Positions 1 to 6,160 of a stretch of 14,045 bases of DNA are shown here, in pieces. The translations under genes and the position numbers were made by a program. This stretch comes from DATEPR01 sp036503065. Lineage in GTDB: Bacteria > Actinomycetota > Actinomycetes > Mycobacteriales > Pseudonocardiaceae. The stretch spans positions 1 through 14,045 of the forward strand of contig DASXXM010000162.1 in NCBI GenBank assembly GCA_036503065.1, read 5' to 3'. How positions within the stretch are numbered: position 1 is the first letter of the stretch; each line of letters begins with the position of its first letter. The notes below the pieces were generated by a model. That model saw only the letters and a program-made list of their open reading frames with translations. It was not told where the DNA came from and ran no database searches.

Positions 1-459
1 CCGCAAGCGGCGGCGGCTCCGTCCCCTGGCAACCCACTCCCGTTCGACCTGACCCCCATCGAGGGCTACCCGACCACGGCGAACGGCCTCCCAATAGTCC
101 CCGCTGGCCTGCACGAGTTCTTGATCACACTACGAGACCGAGCCGGCGACAGGCTCCCCCCGATCTACATCACCGAGAACGGCTGCAGCGGCACGGACAC
201 AGTGGACGCAGCAGGCCACGTGCCAGACCAACACCGAATCGACTTCTTGTCGGCCCACCTGGCAGCACTGAACACCGCGATGGAAGACGGAGTAGACGTA
301 CGCGGCTACTTCGTCTGGTCCCTGTTGGACAACTTCGAGTGGTCGAAGGGATACGAGCCACGGTTCGGCCTGGTTCACGTGGACTACTCAACCCAAACCC
401 GCACACCGAAGGATTCATACCGCTGGATGCAGACCATGATCAACAAACCGAAGCCCTAA
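1..459 (+). CDS. GH1 family beta-glucosidase, C-terminal part (5' end outside window)
   Basis: This is the last 152 codons of a glycoside hydrolase family 1 enzyme. The family hydrolyses terminal beta-D-glucosyl or related beta-glycosidic bonds with retention of configuration. The frame is open from base 1, so the gene starts before the window. Full-length GH1 enzymes are about 450 residues, so roughly the last third is present. The signature YITENG carries the catalytic nucleophile Glu (codon 175-177). The strand-8 motif WSLLDNFEWSKGYEPRFGL and the following HVDY are the usual GH1 substrate-binding and C-terminal elements; the acid/base Glu (NEP motif) lies upstream of the window. No signal peptide can be judged. 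It uses more A-ending codons (CCA, GCA, GTA, CGA, ACA) than the genes downstream. A terminator follows 49 nt after the stop. Family assignment is secure; the substrate is unknown. Confidence 0.95.
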   Translation, partial: PQAAAAPSPGNPLPFDLTPIEGYPTTANGLPIVPAGLHEFLITLRDRAGDRLPPIYITENGCSGTDTVDAAGHVPDQHRIDFLSAHLAALNTAMEDGVDVRGYFVWSLLDNFEWSKGYEPRFGLVHVDYSTQTRTPKDSYRWMQTMINKPKP

Positions 460-508
460 GCCCGATTAGTCCAAAAAGCCGAGCGCGCGCAGACCCCCGC
501 CCTTCCCT

Positions 509-526
509 GGGGGCTTCGGCCCTTTT
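509..526 (+). terminator. Rho-independent-type terminator after the GH1 gene
   Basis: GGGC (511-514), a TTCG tetraloop, and GCCC (519-522) are followed by TTTT (523-526). The two preceding Gs could pair with the first Ts as wobble pairs. It lies about 50 nt after the GH1 stop on the same strand. The same Gs could instead pair with CCCCC at 494-498, making a mutually exclusive stem. Confidence 0.65.
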
Positions 527-572
527 CAACCCTATGCCTGTCAAGCCTCAAATGGGTGGTCCGGCGGAAAGT

Positions 573-600
573 TGTGGATAACCGCCAACCCTGTGGACAA
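573..600 (-). promoter_or_regulatory. Pair of DnaA-box-like 9-mers
   Basis: Read on the minus strand these are TTGTCCACA (600-592) and TTATCCACA (581-573), separated by 10 nt. The first matches the box form common in high-GC actinomycete origins and the second the classical E. coli R-box. The spacing and both 9-mers are kept in copy 2 of the repeat. No dnaA, dnaN or gyrase gene is nearby, so this is not evidence for oriC. Binding by DnaA is inference from the motif. Confidence 0.5.
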
Positions 601-612
601 GCAACTTGACAA

Positions 613-1043
613 ACGGTCAGGGCCTACGGACCAGAGCCAGCCTGCCCACAGACCAAGGCCGAACGAAGGCCGAACGCGGCGAAACCCAAGCTGACCACGA
701 CAAAGTGGAGGCCCGCCAGGGCCGATCACGCGCGGGGGTCCGGGGGCGGCAGCCCGCCGGCCGGGGGTCTGGGGGCTTGGCCCCCAGAAAGCAGCCAAAC
801 CCGGCCGGCGAGCGCCCTCCGCGAGCAGGGTTCGCCTATCGGGTTTGGAATCCGCGGACCGGTGCCGGTCGGGGGAGGGGAGTGCAGCAGCACCGGCCCG
901 CGGAGATCGTGGGTGATGAAGTTATGTGGCCGACGACCCGGTTCGGCTCGGTCGGGGGAACGGTCGAACCGAGTCGCCGGCCAGTGGCGGTGTCAGGGAC
1001 CACGCCGGATCGGGGGCCGACGTGGGCGCCATCGCCGCCAGCT
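613..1043. other. Intergenic region without a convincing gene
   Basis: About 430 bases between the repeat and the minus-strand gene ending at 1044. Reading frames here translate to low-complexity Arg/Pro/Gly-rich sequence with no recognisable domain. Visible structures are a short tandem repeat of AAGGCCGAACG near 656-678, a strong hairpin at 768-788, a GACCGG-TG-CCGGTC palindrome at 857-870, and CGGTTCG/CGAACCG arms at 939-945 and 965-971. The region could hold the 3' untranslated part of the minus-strand operon. Confidence 0.5.
768..788. terminator. Strong hairpin, possible terminator of the minus-strand pair
   Basis: TCTGGGGGC (768-776), loop TTG, and GCCCCCAGA (780-788) form a perfect 9-bp stem. 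Just upstream, at 734-746, a similar string (GGGGGTCCGGGGG) suggests an imperfect duplication of the left arm. There is no T-run on either side, so factor-independent termination is uncertain. It lies about 255 nt beyond the stop of the minus-strand gene at 1044. Confidence 0.4.
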
Positions 1044-1412
1044 CTAGTGCGCGCCTGCCACGGCGCGCCGGTTCACGCCGACCCGCAGGTGGCGTGCTGG
1101 CCGGGGTGCGAGACCGCCCGCGACCAGGTGTTCGTATGCGGCGCGCCACACTGCGCACGGTGAGGACTGCTGGCGCCACTTGCTGGAGCACTCGGGGCAG
1201 TTGCCCCGGTCGTCCGGCTCGTGCGCGGCCAACATGGCCCGCCAGCCCTCGGTCAGCTTGGGGAGTTCGGAACGTGCCACGGACAGCAGGGACGGCGCGT
1301 CGGCGCGGGTCGCCAGCTCGGAGAGCATGTCGAGGCGTTCCCATACCGCGTTGCGCAGGACCTGCCCGAGGATCTCGTCCACTGAAACGTCACCGTCACC
1401 TTTCCGCCTCAT
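1044..1412 (-). CDS. Conserved hypothetical protein with Cys cluster (122 aa), downstream of small partner gene
   Basis: Unnamed actinomycete protein of 122 residues. The start is ATG at 1412, preceded by AGGAAG with an 8-nt gap. It overlaps the stop of the upstream gene by 17 nt, so the two are probably translationally coupled. Residues 9-65 look helical and charged (VDEILGQVLRNAVWERLDML, then SELPKLTEGWRAMLAAHE). A Cys cluster follows: C72-P-E-C75, then C86, with H64 and H95 near by, which could bind zinc. The last 25 residues are Arg/Ala-rich and probably disordered. I recall similar proteins in Pseudonocardiaceae near XRE regulators, but no biochemical function. GTG at 1382 is a less likely start. 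Confidence 0.75.
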   Translation of the reverse strand: MRRKGDGDVSVDEILGQVLRNAVWERLDMLSELATRADAPSLLSVARSELPKLTEGWRAMLAAHEPDDRGNCPECSSKWRQQSSPCAVWRAAYEHLVAGGLAPRPARHLRVGVNRRAVAGAH

Positions 1413-1650
1413 CGGCGGCTTCCTGCAGGGCGGCCCGCAGCTGGTTGAGCTGGCCGGGCGAGAGCACCGCGGACTCGCCGGGGGGACCGACGAGCACCAC
1501 CCTGCCGTGTTCGACGAACAAGGTGACGAACCGTTCCCGGTTCGCCACGTCCTGGCAGCGGACCCGCCACTGGCGGGATCGCGCCGGTTGATCGCCGACA
1601 CCCATGTTGACACCGAACTCCGGTTCAGAGCGAAGCCCGACCACGTCCAC
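1396..1650 (-). CDS. Small hypothetical protein (84 aa), divergent from XRE regulator
   Basis: A small protein with no domain I can name for certain. GTG at 1650 is preceded by GGAGGGAAG about 10 nt upstream; an internal ATG at 1605 (M16) is the alternative. After a polar N-terminus, the core RFVTLFVEHGRVVLVGPPG (40-58) and LSPGQLNQLRAAL (63-75) reads as beta strands, a turn, then a helix. That layout resembles, without matching, the DUF397 proteins that partner XRE regulators such as WhiJ in Streptomyces. It is the first gene of a minus-strand pair with the 122-aa gene and diverges from the regulator at 1867 across 216 nt. A role as a small partner of that regulator is inference from position and shape. 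Confidence 0.75.
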   Translation of the reverse strand: MDVVGLRSEPEFGVNMGVGDQPARSRQWRVRCQDVANRERFVTLFVEHGRVVLVGPPGESAVLSPGQLNQLRAALQEAADEAER

Positions 1651-1685
1651 TGCTTCGCTTCCCTCCGTGCTCGACTGCTTACCAG

Positions 1686-1691
1686 AATCTA
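1686..1691 (-). promoter_or_regulatory. Candidate -10 box (TAGATT) for the minus-strand pair
   Basis: TAGATT read on the minus strand fits the actinobacterial TANNNT -10 pattern. It would give a leader of about 30 nt containing the GGAGGG ribosome binding site of the 84-aa gene. No good -35 box is visible 17-18 nt upstream. Confidence 0.35.
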
Positions 1692-1733
1692 GACTGGGAC
1701 TTGTGCACCCTCAGTGGGGAGCCAGAGCGCCGA

Positions 1734-1748
1734 TCGGTGGTACACCGA
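1734..1748. promoter_or_regulatory. Palindromic operator candidate TCGGTG-GTA-CACCGA
   Basis: A perfect 6-bp inverted repeat around a 3-nt centre in the 216-nt divergent intergenic region between the 84-aa gene and the XRE regulator. It sits upstream of the candidate -10 of the minus-strand pair and about 120 nt before the regulator start. Autoregulation by the encoded HTH protein is the obvious hypothesis, not shown. Confidence 0.45.
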
Positions 1749-1866
1749 CGCTAAGCGGTCAACCGAGTTCACCGCAGCCGATCAGCCTCGCCGATCCGCT
1801 CTTCTCGATCGTTGCGGAATGGCTCTACCCTGCGGTTGACGCCCGACGGACTGTGAGGGGGCGCAA

Positions 1867-3234
1867 TTGAATACCATCGGATCGCAGGGTTCACCTGTTA
1901 CACCCGATGTCTGGGATCAGCGGGAGATGCGCGACGCGCTGTCCAACCGCGACGTCAGCCAGATCTATCGGCTGCTCCGTCGCAGGGGCGTGTCGCAACG
2001 TCAGATCGCTGCTCTCACCGGCCAGTCACAGTCCGAGGTCTCGGAGATCCTCAAGGGTCGCCAGGTGATGGCCTACGACGTGTTGGCCAGAATCGCCGAC
2101 GGCCTGAGCATCCCGAGGGGGTACATGGGCCTCGCATACGACGAGGCCACTGCGGTGAGGGTCGCCACTTCGGAGGTCGACCCCCAGGCTGAGGAGGACG
2201 AGTCGGTGAAGCGACGGAGGTTCCTCGCGCATGCCGCGGCCGTCACCATGGGTGCGGCCACGATGAGCAAGGACTCCGCGTCGTGGGTGGCGCACCCCGC
2301 CCAGGCCCCGGCCCCGGGACGTATCGGTATAACCGACGTCCGGCAGGTGGAGGCCGCGACCAGGGCGCTACGGGCGCTCGACTACCAGTACGGCGGGGGA
2401 TTCTGCCGCGATGCGGTGGTCGCGCAGCTGTCATGGGGACAGCAGCTGCTCGACGCGAACGCCACGGACCAGGTCCGCGACCGGCTCTTCGTAGCCCTCG
2501 CTGACCTGCACAATCTGGCTGGTTGGACATCCTTCGACAGCGGACTGATCGACGCGTCGCGAAACCATTTCGCGCACGCGCTGGAACTGGCACGGGCGGG
2601 CAAGAACGACCCGCTGGTGGCCAACATCCTGTACCGGATGGGCCGGGTCTACCTGCACCAGGACGCGCCCAACGACGCGCTCAAGCTGTTCCAGCTGGGA
2701 CAGATCGCGGCACAGGAGTCCGGTTCGGAACTGGCGGTCGCGGTGCTCTGCGCGAACGAGGCGTGGGCGTACGCGGCGCTGAAGAACGAACGCCAGGCGA
2801 TGAAGCTGATCAACCGGACCAAGGACGAGTTCGCTCGTGCGGACCACACCAATCCGGACTCCTGGGTCAGCTTCTTCGACGAGACGGACCTGTACGCGAT
2901 GGTCGGCACGGTCCACTCGGTACTGGCGATGGAGGTGGACCGGAAGCACACCAGGTTCGCCATCCCCGCGTTGACAAGGGCCATCGGGACCTACGGCGAC
3001 GAAATGGCGCGCAGCAAGGCGTTCAACCTGTCCATGCTGGCCACCAACCACATGATCGACGGCGACGTCGACCACGGGGCCAGGGTCGGCCGGTCCGCCA
3101 TCGACATGGCAGAGGGGATCAAGTCCGCCCGGACCAGGCAGCGGATCATCCCGCTCAAGCTCGAGGCGGACAAGCGCAGCAACAACAGCGACGCGCGGGA
3201 CCTGTCCGAACGGATCGACAGGTTCCTGAACTGA
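1867..3234 (+). CDS. XRE-family transcriptional regulator with C-terminal TPR repeats
   Basis: A 455-aa cytoplasmic DNA-binding regulator. The start is TTG at 1867, with GAGGGG 6 nt upstream. Residues about 29-90 form a helix-turn-helix of the XRE/Cro type: GVSQRQIAALTG at 41-52, then recognition helix QSEVSEILKG. A linker follows with KRRRFLAHAAAVTMG (115-129). This basic-hydrophobic patch looks like a Tat signal but is internal and recurs in this regulator class, so export is unlikely. Residues about 150-445 are helical repeats of TPR type (for example NILYRMGRVYLHQDAPNDAL and ELAVAVLCANEAWAYAALKN), a probable protein or peptide interaction surface. The kinase gene starts 31 nt downstream and is likely co-transcribed. 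Targets and ligand are unknown. It diverges from two small genes that may be its partners. Confidence 0.9.
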   Translation: MNTIGSQGSPVTPDVWDQREMRDALSNRDVSQIYRLLRRRGVSQRQIAALTGQSQSEVSEILKGRQVMAYDVLARIADGLSIPRGYMGLAYDEATAVRVATSEVDPQAEEDESVKRRRFLAHAAAVTMGAATMSKDSASWVAHPAQAPAPGRIGITDVRQVEAATRALRALDYQYGGGFCRDAVVAQLSWGQQLLDANATDQVRDRLFVALADLHNLAGWTSFDSGLIDASRNHFAHALELARAGKNDPLVANILYRMGRVYLHQDAPNDALKLFQLGQIAAQESGSELAVAVLCANEAWAYAALKNERQAMKLINRTKDEFARADHTNPDSWVSFFDETDLYAMVGTVHSVLAMEVDRKHTRFAIPALTRAIGTYGDEMARSKAFNLSMLATNHMIDGDVDHGARVGRSAIDMAEGIKSARTRQRIIPLKLEADKRSNNSDARDLSERIDRFLN

Positions 3235-3265
3235 CCACTACTGCATGTCCGGGATGCGGTGACCA

Positions 3266-4234
3266 ATGTCGGCACCAGCGGAACCCGGCGCGCCAGCGCC
3301 GGCCGCCGGCCAGGATGACGGGCCGGTCGAAGGTCGTCCACCAGCAGCGGGTCGTTTCACACCGGAGAGGCTGACCGAGGTACTCGCGGAGGTCTGCGCC
3401 CGCGCGGGCCTGGACCACCGCAGGGCGCGACTGCTGAAGTTCACCGCGAACGCGGTGTTCCGACTGCACCGCGACCCGGTGGTGGTCCGCATCGCCGGAT
3501 CCACGGCGCTGCGCCACCGGGCGGCGAAGGTGGTCCGGGTGGCGGGCTGGCTGGCCGAGCACGACGTGCCGGCCGTCCGCCTGCTGCCCGGACTGCCGCA
3601 GCCGGTCGCTGTCGGCGAGTACCTGGCGACGGTGTGGCAGGCCGTGCCACCGGGTCGTCGGTCGCCCACCACCCGGGACCTCGCGGTGTTGCTGCGTCGC
3701 ATGCACGGCCTGCCACCACCGCCGTTCGAGCTGCCGGCGTGGCAGCCACTGGACGACGTCCGCCGCAGGCTCGGCGACGCGGAGGGTCTCGACCCGGCGG
3801 ACCGCGAGTTCATCCTCGAGCGCTGTGCCGAACTGGAGGAGACGCTGGCCGCGCTGCACTACCCGCTGGCCACCTGCGTCGTGCACGGCGACGCCCATCT
3901 CGGCAACCTGGTGCCCGGCCCGGCCGGTCCGGTGCTGTGCGACTTCGACTCGACGTGCCTGGGCCCACCGGAGTGGGACCTGACCCCGATCCCGGTCGGC
4001 CTGCGTCGCTTCGGCGGCTCCCGTCGCTCGGCGGCGGCGTTCACCCGCCAGTACGGGTTCGACGTGACGCGCTGGCCCGGTTTCGCGGTGTTGCGGGAGG
4101 TCAGGGAGTTGAAACTGGCCACGAGTGTGTTGCCGATCCTGCGCAGCAACCCCCATGTGGTGCCGGAGTTGCGCAGGCGGCTGCACAGCGTCCGAACGGG
4201 CGACACCACTGCCGGGTGGTCCCGGTACGGGTAG
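3266..4234 (+). CDS. Aminoglycoside phosphotransferase (APH)/choline-kinase-like protein
   Basis: A 322-aa protein-kinase-fold small-molecule phosphotransferase. The first 30 residues are Ala/Pro-rich and probably disordered. The nucleotide-binding N-lobe includes VVVRIAG (72-78) with Arg where many family members have Lys. The catalytic loop VVHGDAHLGN (205-214) gives the Brenner-type motif with H207, D209 as probable base and N214. DFD at 226-228 supplies the metal-binding Asp. EWDLTPI (236-242) is the usual following motif. The family phosphorylates hydroxyl groups on antibiotics, choline, homoserine, sugars and other compounds; the substrate here cannot be read from sequence, and resistance should not be assumed. 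Start ATG 3266 has a weak upstream ribosome site. It lies 31 nt after the regulator and 12 nt before the reductase, so an operon is likely. Confidence 0.88.
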   Translation: MSAPAEPGAPAPAAGQDDGPVEGRPPAAGRFTPERLTEVLAEVCARAGLDHRRARLLKFTANAVFRLHRDPVVVRIAGSTALRHRAAKVVRVAGWLAEHDVPAVRLLPGLPQPVAVGEYLATVWQAVPPGRRSPTTRDLAVLLRRMHGLPPPPFELPAWQPLDDVRRRLGDAEGLDPADREFILERCAELEETLAALHYPLATCVVHGDAHLGNLVPGPAGPVLCDFDSTCLGPPEWDLTPIPVGLRRFGGSRRSAAAFTRQYGFDVTRWPGFAVLREVRELKLATSVLPILRSNPHVVPELRRRLHSVRTGDTTAGWSRYG

Positions 4235-4237
4235 GGT
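4232..4237 (+). promoter_or_regulatory. Possible -10 box (TAGGGT) overlapping the kinase stop codon
   Basis: TAGGGT includes the TAG stop of the kinase gene and lies 9 nt before the GTG of the reductase, the spacing for a leaderless transcript. The same bases with the preceding G read as GGTAGGG, a passable ribosome binding site. The two readings cannot be separated by eye. Confidence 0.25.
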
Positions 4238-4246
4238 CCGCTTCTC

Positions 4247-5209
4247 GTGGAACTCCGTCGCCTTGGTGGCTCCGGCCTGGCCGTGAGCGTCGTCGGCCTC
4301 GGCTGCAACAACCTGGGCCGACCCGGCACCGCGACCGAGTCGCCCGCCGGCACGCAGGCGGTGATCGACGCGGCGTTGGACGTCGGCATCAGCCTGTTCG
4401 ACGTCGCCGACGCCTACGGCTCGCCGCGCGGCCGCAGCGAGGAACTGCTGGGCAAGGCGTTGTCCGGCCGTCGCGACCGTGCGGTGATCGCGACGAAGTT
4501 CGGCATGGACATGCACGGCGACAACGGCCCCGACTTCGGCGCACGGGGATCACGCCGCTACATCCACCGCGCGGTCGAGACGTCCCTGCGCCGCCTCGGC
4601 ACAGACTGGATCGACCTGTACCAACTGCACCGGCCGGACCCCGGCACGCCGCTGGAGGAAACCCTGGCGGCGCTGGACGAACTGGTCACCGTGGGCAAGA
4701 TCCGCTACGTGGGCCACTGCAACCTGGCCGGCTGGCAGGTGGCGGACGCGGCGTGGATCGCCAAGCACCGCAACGTGGCCGCGCCGGTGTCGGCCCAGAA
4801 CCACTACTCGCTGCTGGAACGCGAAGCCGAACGCGAGGTGCTGCCGGCCTGCCGCCGGTTCGACCTCGGCCTGCTCCCGTACTTCCCGCTGGCCAACGGC
4901 CTGCTGACCGGCAAGTACCATCGCCGGTCCGCGCCACCGCCCGGCAGCCGCCTGGCTGGCCGCGATGCCCTGTTGGCAGGCGCGCCATGGGATCGGATCG
5001 AGGCCCTGGGCGCCTTCGCCGCCGAACGTGCCGTCAACCTGGCCACGGTGGCGATCGGCTGGCTGGTCGCGCAGCCCGCGGTCGGCTCGGTCATCGCGGG
5101 CGCCACCACGATCGAACAGGTCCAGATCAACGCGATCGCGGGCACCTGGCACCCCACCAAACGCGACCTGGCCATCCTGGACGAGATCTGCCCACCGGGC
5201 CGCCGCTGA
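4247..5209 (+). CDS. Aldo/keto reductase
   Basis: A 320-aa NAD(P)H-dependent oxidoreductase of the aldo/keto reductase superfamily (TIM barrel, cytoplasmic), reducing an aldehyde or ketone to an alcohol. The catalytic tetrad is visible: D52 and Y57 in FDVADAYG, K84 in IATKFG, and H128 in YQLHRPD. The opening strand is LGGSGLAVSVVGLGCNNLG. Near the C-terminus, SVIAGATTIEQVQIN is the cofactor-phosphate-binding segment. Length is normal for the class. Start is GTG 4247, 12 nt after the kinase stop; GGTAGGG lies upstream. It may be the last gene of the regulator-kinase-reductase operon or have its own promoter. The substrate is unknown. Confidence 0.92.
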   Translation: MELRRLGGSGLAVSVVGLGCNNLGRPGTATESPAGTQAVIDAALDVGISLFDVADAYGSPRGRSEELLGKALSGRRDRAVIATKFGMDMHGDNGPDFGARGSRRYIHRAVETSLRRLGTDWIDLYQLHRPDPGTPLEETLAALDELVTVGKIRYVGHCNLAGWQVADAAWIAKHRNVAAPVSAQNHYSLLEREAEREVLPACRRFDLGLLPYFPLANGLLTGKYHRRSAPPPGSRLAGRDALLAGAPWDRIEALGAFAAERAVNLATVAIGWLVAQPAVGSVIAGATTIEQVQINAIAGTWHPTKRDLAILDEICPPGRR

Positions 5210-5243
5210 CCCACACAACGTCAACATCAACGGCGGGATCAAC

Positions 5244-5255
5244 GGGGGCGCCCCC
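5244..5255. terminator. GGGGGCGCCCCC palindrome after the reductase gene
   Basis: A perfect 12-nt palindrome 34 nt after the reductase stop, extended by one more C. As RNA it could form a short GC stem, and a T-rich stretch (CTTTACTCCTTTT) follows from 5266 after a gap of about 10 nt. A weak terminator is possible. Confidence 0.35.
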
Positions 5256-5307
5256 CAAGATCCACTTTACTCCTTTTCGGGGAGGCACGGGGCCGGCCGT
5301 CGGCACT

Positions 5308-5316
5308 TGTGGATAA
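5308..5316 (-). promoter_or_regulatory. Single DnaA-box-like 9-mer (TTATCCACA)
   Basis: TGTGGATAA on the plus strand, in the 189-nt gap before the short-chain dehydrogenase. The flanks (GGGGAGGC, CTTGTGGATAAC) weakly recall the 122-nt repeat, but no second box or terminal TTGACAA is present. It could be a decayed relic or chance. Confidence 0.3.
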
Positions 5317-5398
5317 CTCGATGAGGTCGAACTCACGACGCCGGCCCTTCGCACGCCGGATAACCTCGGCCGGACAACGACGTCAGCAGGAGGACCAG

Positions 5399-6160
5399 AT
5401 GCGGATAGCGGACACCGTGGCGATCGTGACCGGCGGCGCCTCCGGCCTCGGCGGCGCGACCGCACGTGCCCTGGCCGACCGGGGTGCCCGAGTGTTCGGC
5501 CTCGACCTGCCCGGCGCGGTCGAGAAAGCCGCCGCCGACGGCGTGCCGGGGATCAGCTACCTGGCCGCCGACGTCACCAACCCGGACCAGGTGCGCGCGG
5601 CCGTGGACACCGCGGCGCAGGACGGCCCGCTGCGCATCGTGGTGAACTGCGCCGGGGTCGGCACCGCGGGCCGGATCCTGTCCAAGAAGGGCCCGCACGA
5701 CCTGGACGCCTACCGCAGGGTGATCGAGATCAATCTGATCGGCACGTTCAACGTGCTGCGCCTCGGCGCCGACGCCATCGCGAAGACCGATCCGGTCGAC
5801 GGCGAGCAGCGTGGTGTGATCATCAACACGGCGTCTATCGCCGCCTTCGACGGCCAGGTCGGCCAGGCGGCGTACGCGTCGTCCAAGGGTGGCGTCGTCG
5901 GCCTGACCCTGCCGGCCGCCCGCGACCTCGCCCAGTTCGGCATCCGGGTGATGACGATCGCGCCGGGCATCGTGGACACGCCGATGCTGGCCGGGGTCAG
6001 CGACGAGTTCCGGGCCGGGCTGGCCGCCGGTGTGCCGTTCCCCAAGCGCCTTGCCCAACCGGCCGAGTACGCCCAGCTCGCGGTCGCGATCGTCGAGCAC
6101 GACTACCTCAACGGCGAGGTCATCCGGATGGACGGCGCGCTGCGGATGGCGCCCCGGTGA
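5399..6160 (+). CDS. SDR-family dehydrogenase, HSD10-like (3-hydroxyacyl-CoA dehydrogenase type 2-like)
   Basis: A 253-aa classical short-chain dehydrogenase/reductase. Start ATG 5399 is fixed by AGGAGG 6 nt upstream; the frame is open further 5' but has no ribosome site. The Rossmann cofactor motif is TGGASGLG (11-18). D36, after the second strand (FGLDLP), favours NAD over NADP. NCAG is at 83-86. The catalytic residues are N112, S146, Y159 and K163 (YASSK). The block NTASIAAFDGQVGQAAYASS and MTIAPGIVDTPML closely resemble HSD17B10/type-2 3-hydroxyacyl-CoA dehydrogenases, which oxidise short- and branched-chain 3-hydroxyacyl-CoA or steroids. Fatty-acid or branched amino-acid degradation is therefore likely, though no beta-oxidation genes are adjacent. 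It stands alone and its stop abuts that of the convergent nuclease. Confidence 0.92.
   Translation: MRIADTVAIVTGGASGLGGATARALADRGARVFGLDLPGAVEKAAADGVPGISYLAADVTNPDQVRAAVDTAAQDGPLRIVVNCAGVGTAGRILSKKGPHDLDAYRRVIEINLIGTFNVLRLGADAIAKTDPVDGEQRGVIINTASIAAFDGQVGQAAYASSKGGVVGLTLPAARDLAQFGIRVMTIAPGIVDTPMLAGVSDEFRAGLAAGVPFPKRLAQPAEYAQLAVAIVEHDYLNGEVIRMDGALRMAPR

Larger units (their letters stand above)
491..612 (+). repeat. 122-nt dispersed repeat, copy 1 (terminator plus two DnaA-box-like sites)
   Basis: This stretch aligns without gaps to the reverse complement of 9810-9931, with about 29 mismatches in 122 by hand count. In order it contains CCCCC-N10-GGGGG, a GGGC-TTCG-GCCC hairpin with TTTT, TGTCAAG (539-545), the 9-mers TGTGGATAA (573-581) and TGTGGACAA (592-600), and TTGACAA (606-612). 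The last pairs with TGTCAAG as an inverted repeat bounding a 74-nt inner unit. No open frame in it looks like a real gene. What it does is unknown. Confidence 0.85.

Noticed and set aside
573..600. Chromosomal or plasmid replication origin
   Set aside because: Only two boxes per copy, no AT-rich unwinding region, and no dnaA, dnaN or rep gene near by.
606..1163. Possible 185-codon gene between the first repeat and the minus-strand pair
   Set aside because: Low-complexity Arg/Gly/Pro translation, no ribosome site, includes the hairpin region, and its 3' part overlaps the coding 122-aa gene in antisense.
2211..2260. Tat signal peptide inside the XRE regulator (KRRRFLAHAAAVTMG)
   Set aside because: It is internal, after an N-terminal DNA-binding domain; I recall similar patches in other XRE/TPR regulators.
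3266..4234. Antibiotic-resistance aminoglycoside phosphotransferase
   Set aside because: The Brenner motif defines the fold, not the substrate; operon placement behind a regulator gives no support for resistance.
3155..4516. Long minus-strand open frame (453 codons) across the kinase and reductase genes
   Set aside because: It spans two well-supported genes in antisense and translates to low-complexity sequence; no ribosome site or motif supports it.
3634..5316. Long plus-strand open frame (560 codons) in another frame over the kinase and reductase
   Set aside because: Arg/Gly/Pro-rich shadow; the kinase and reductase catalytic motifs lie in other frames.
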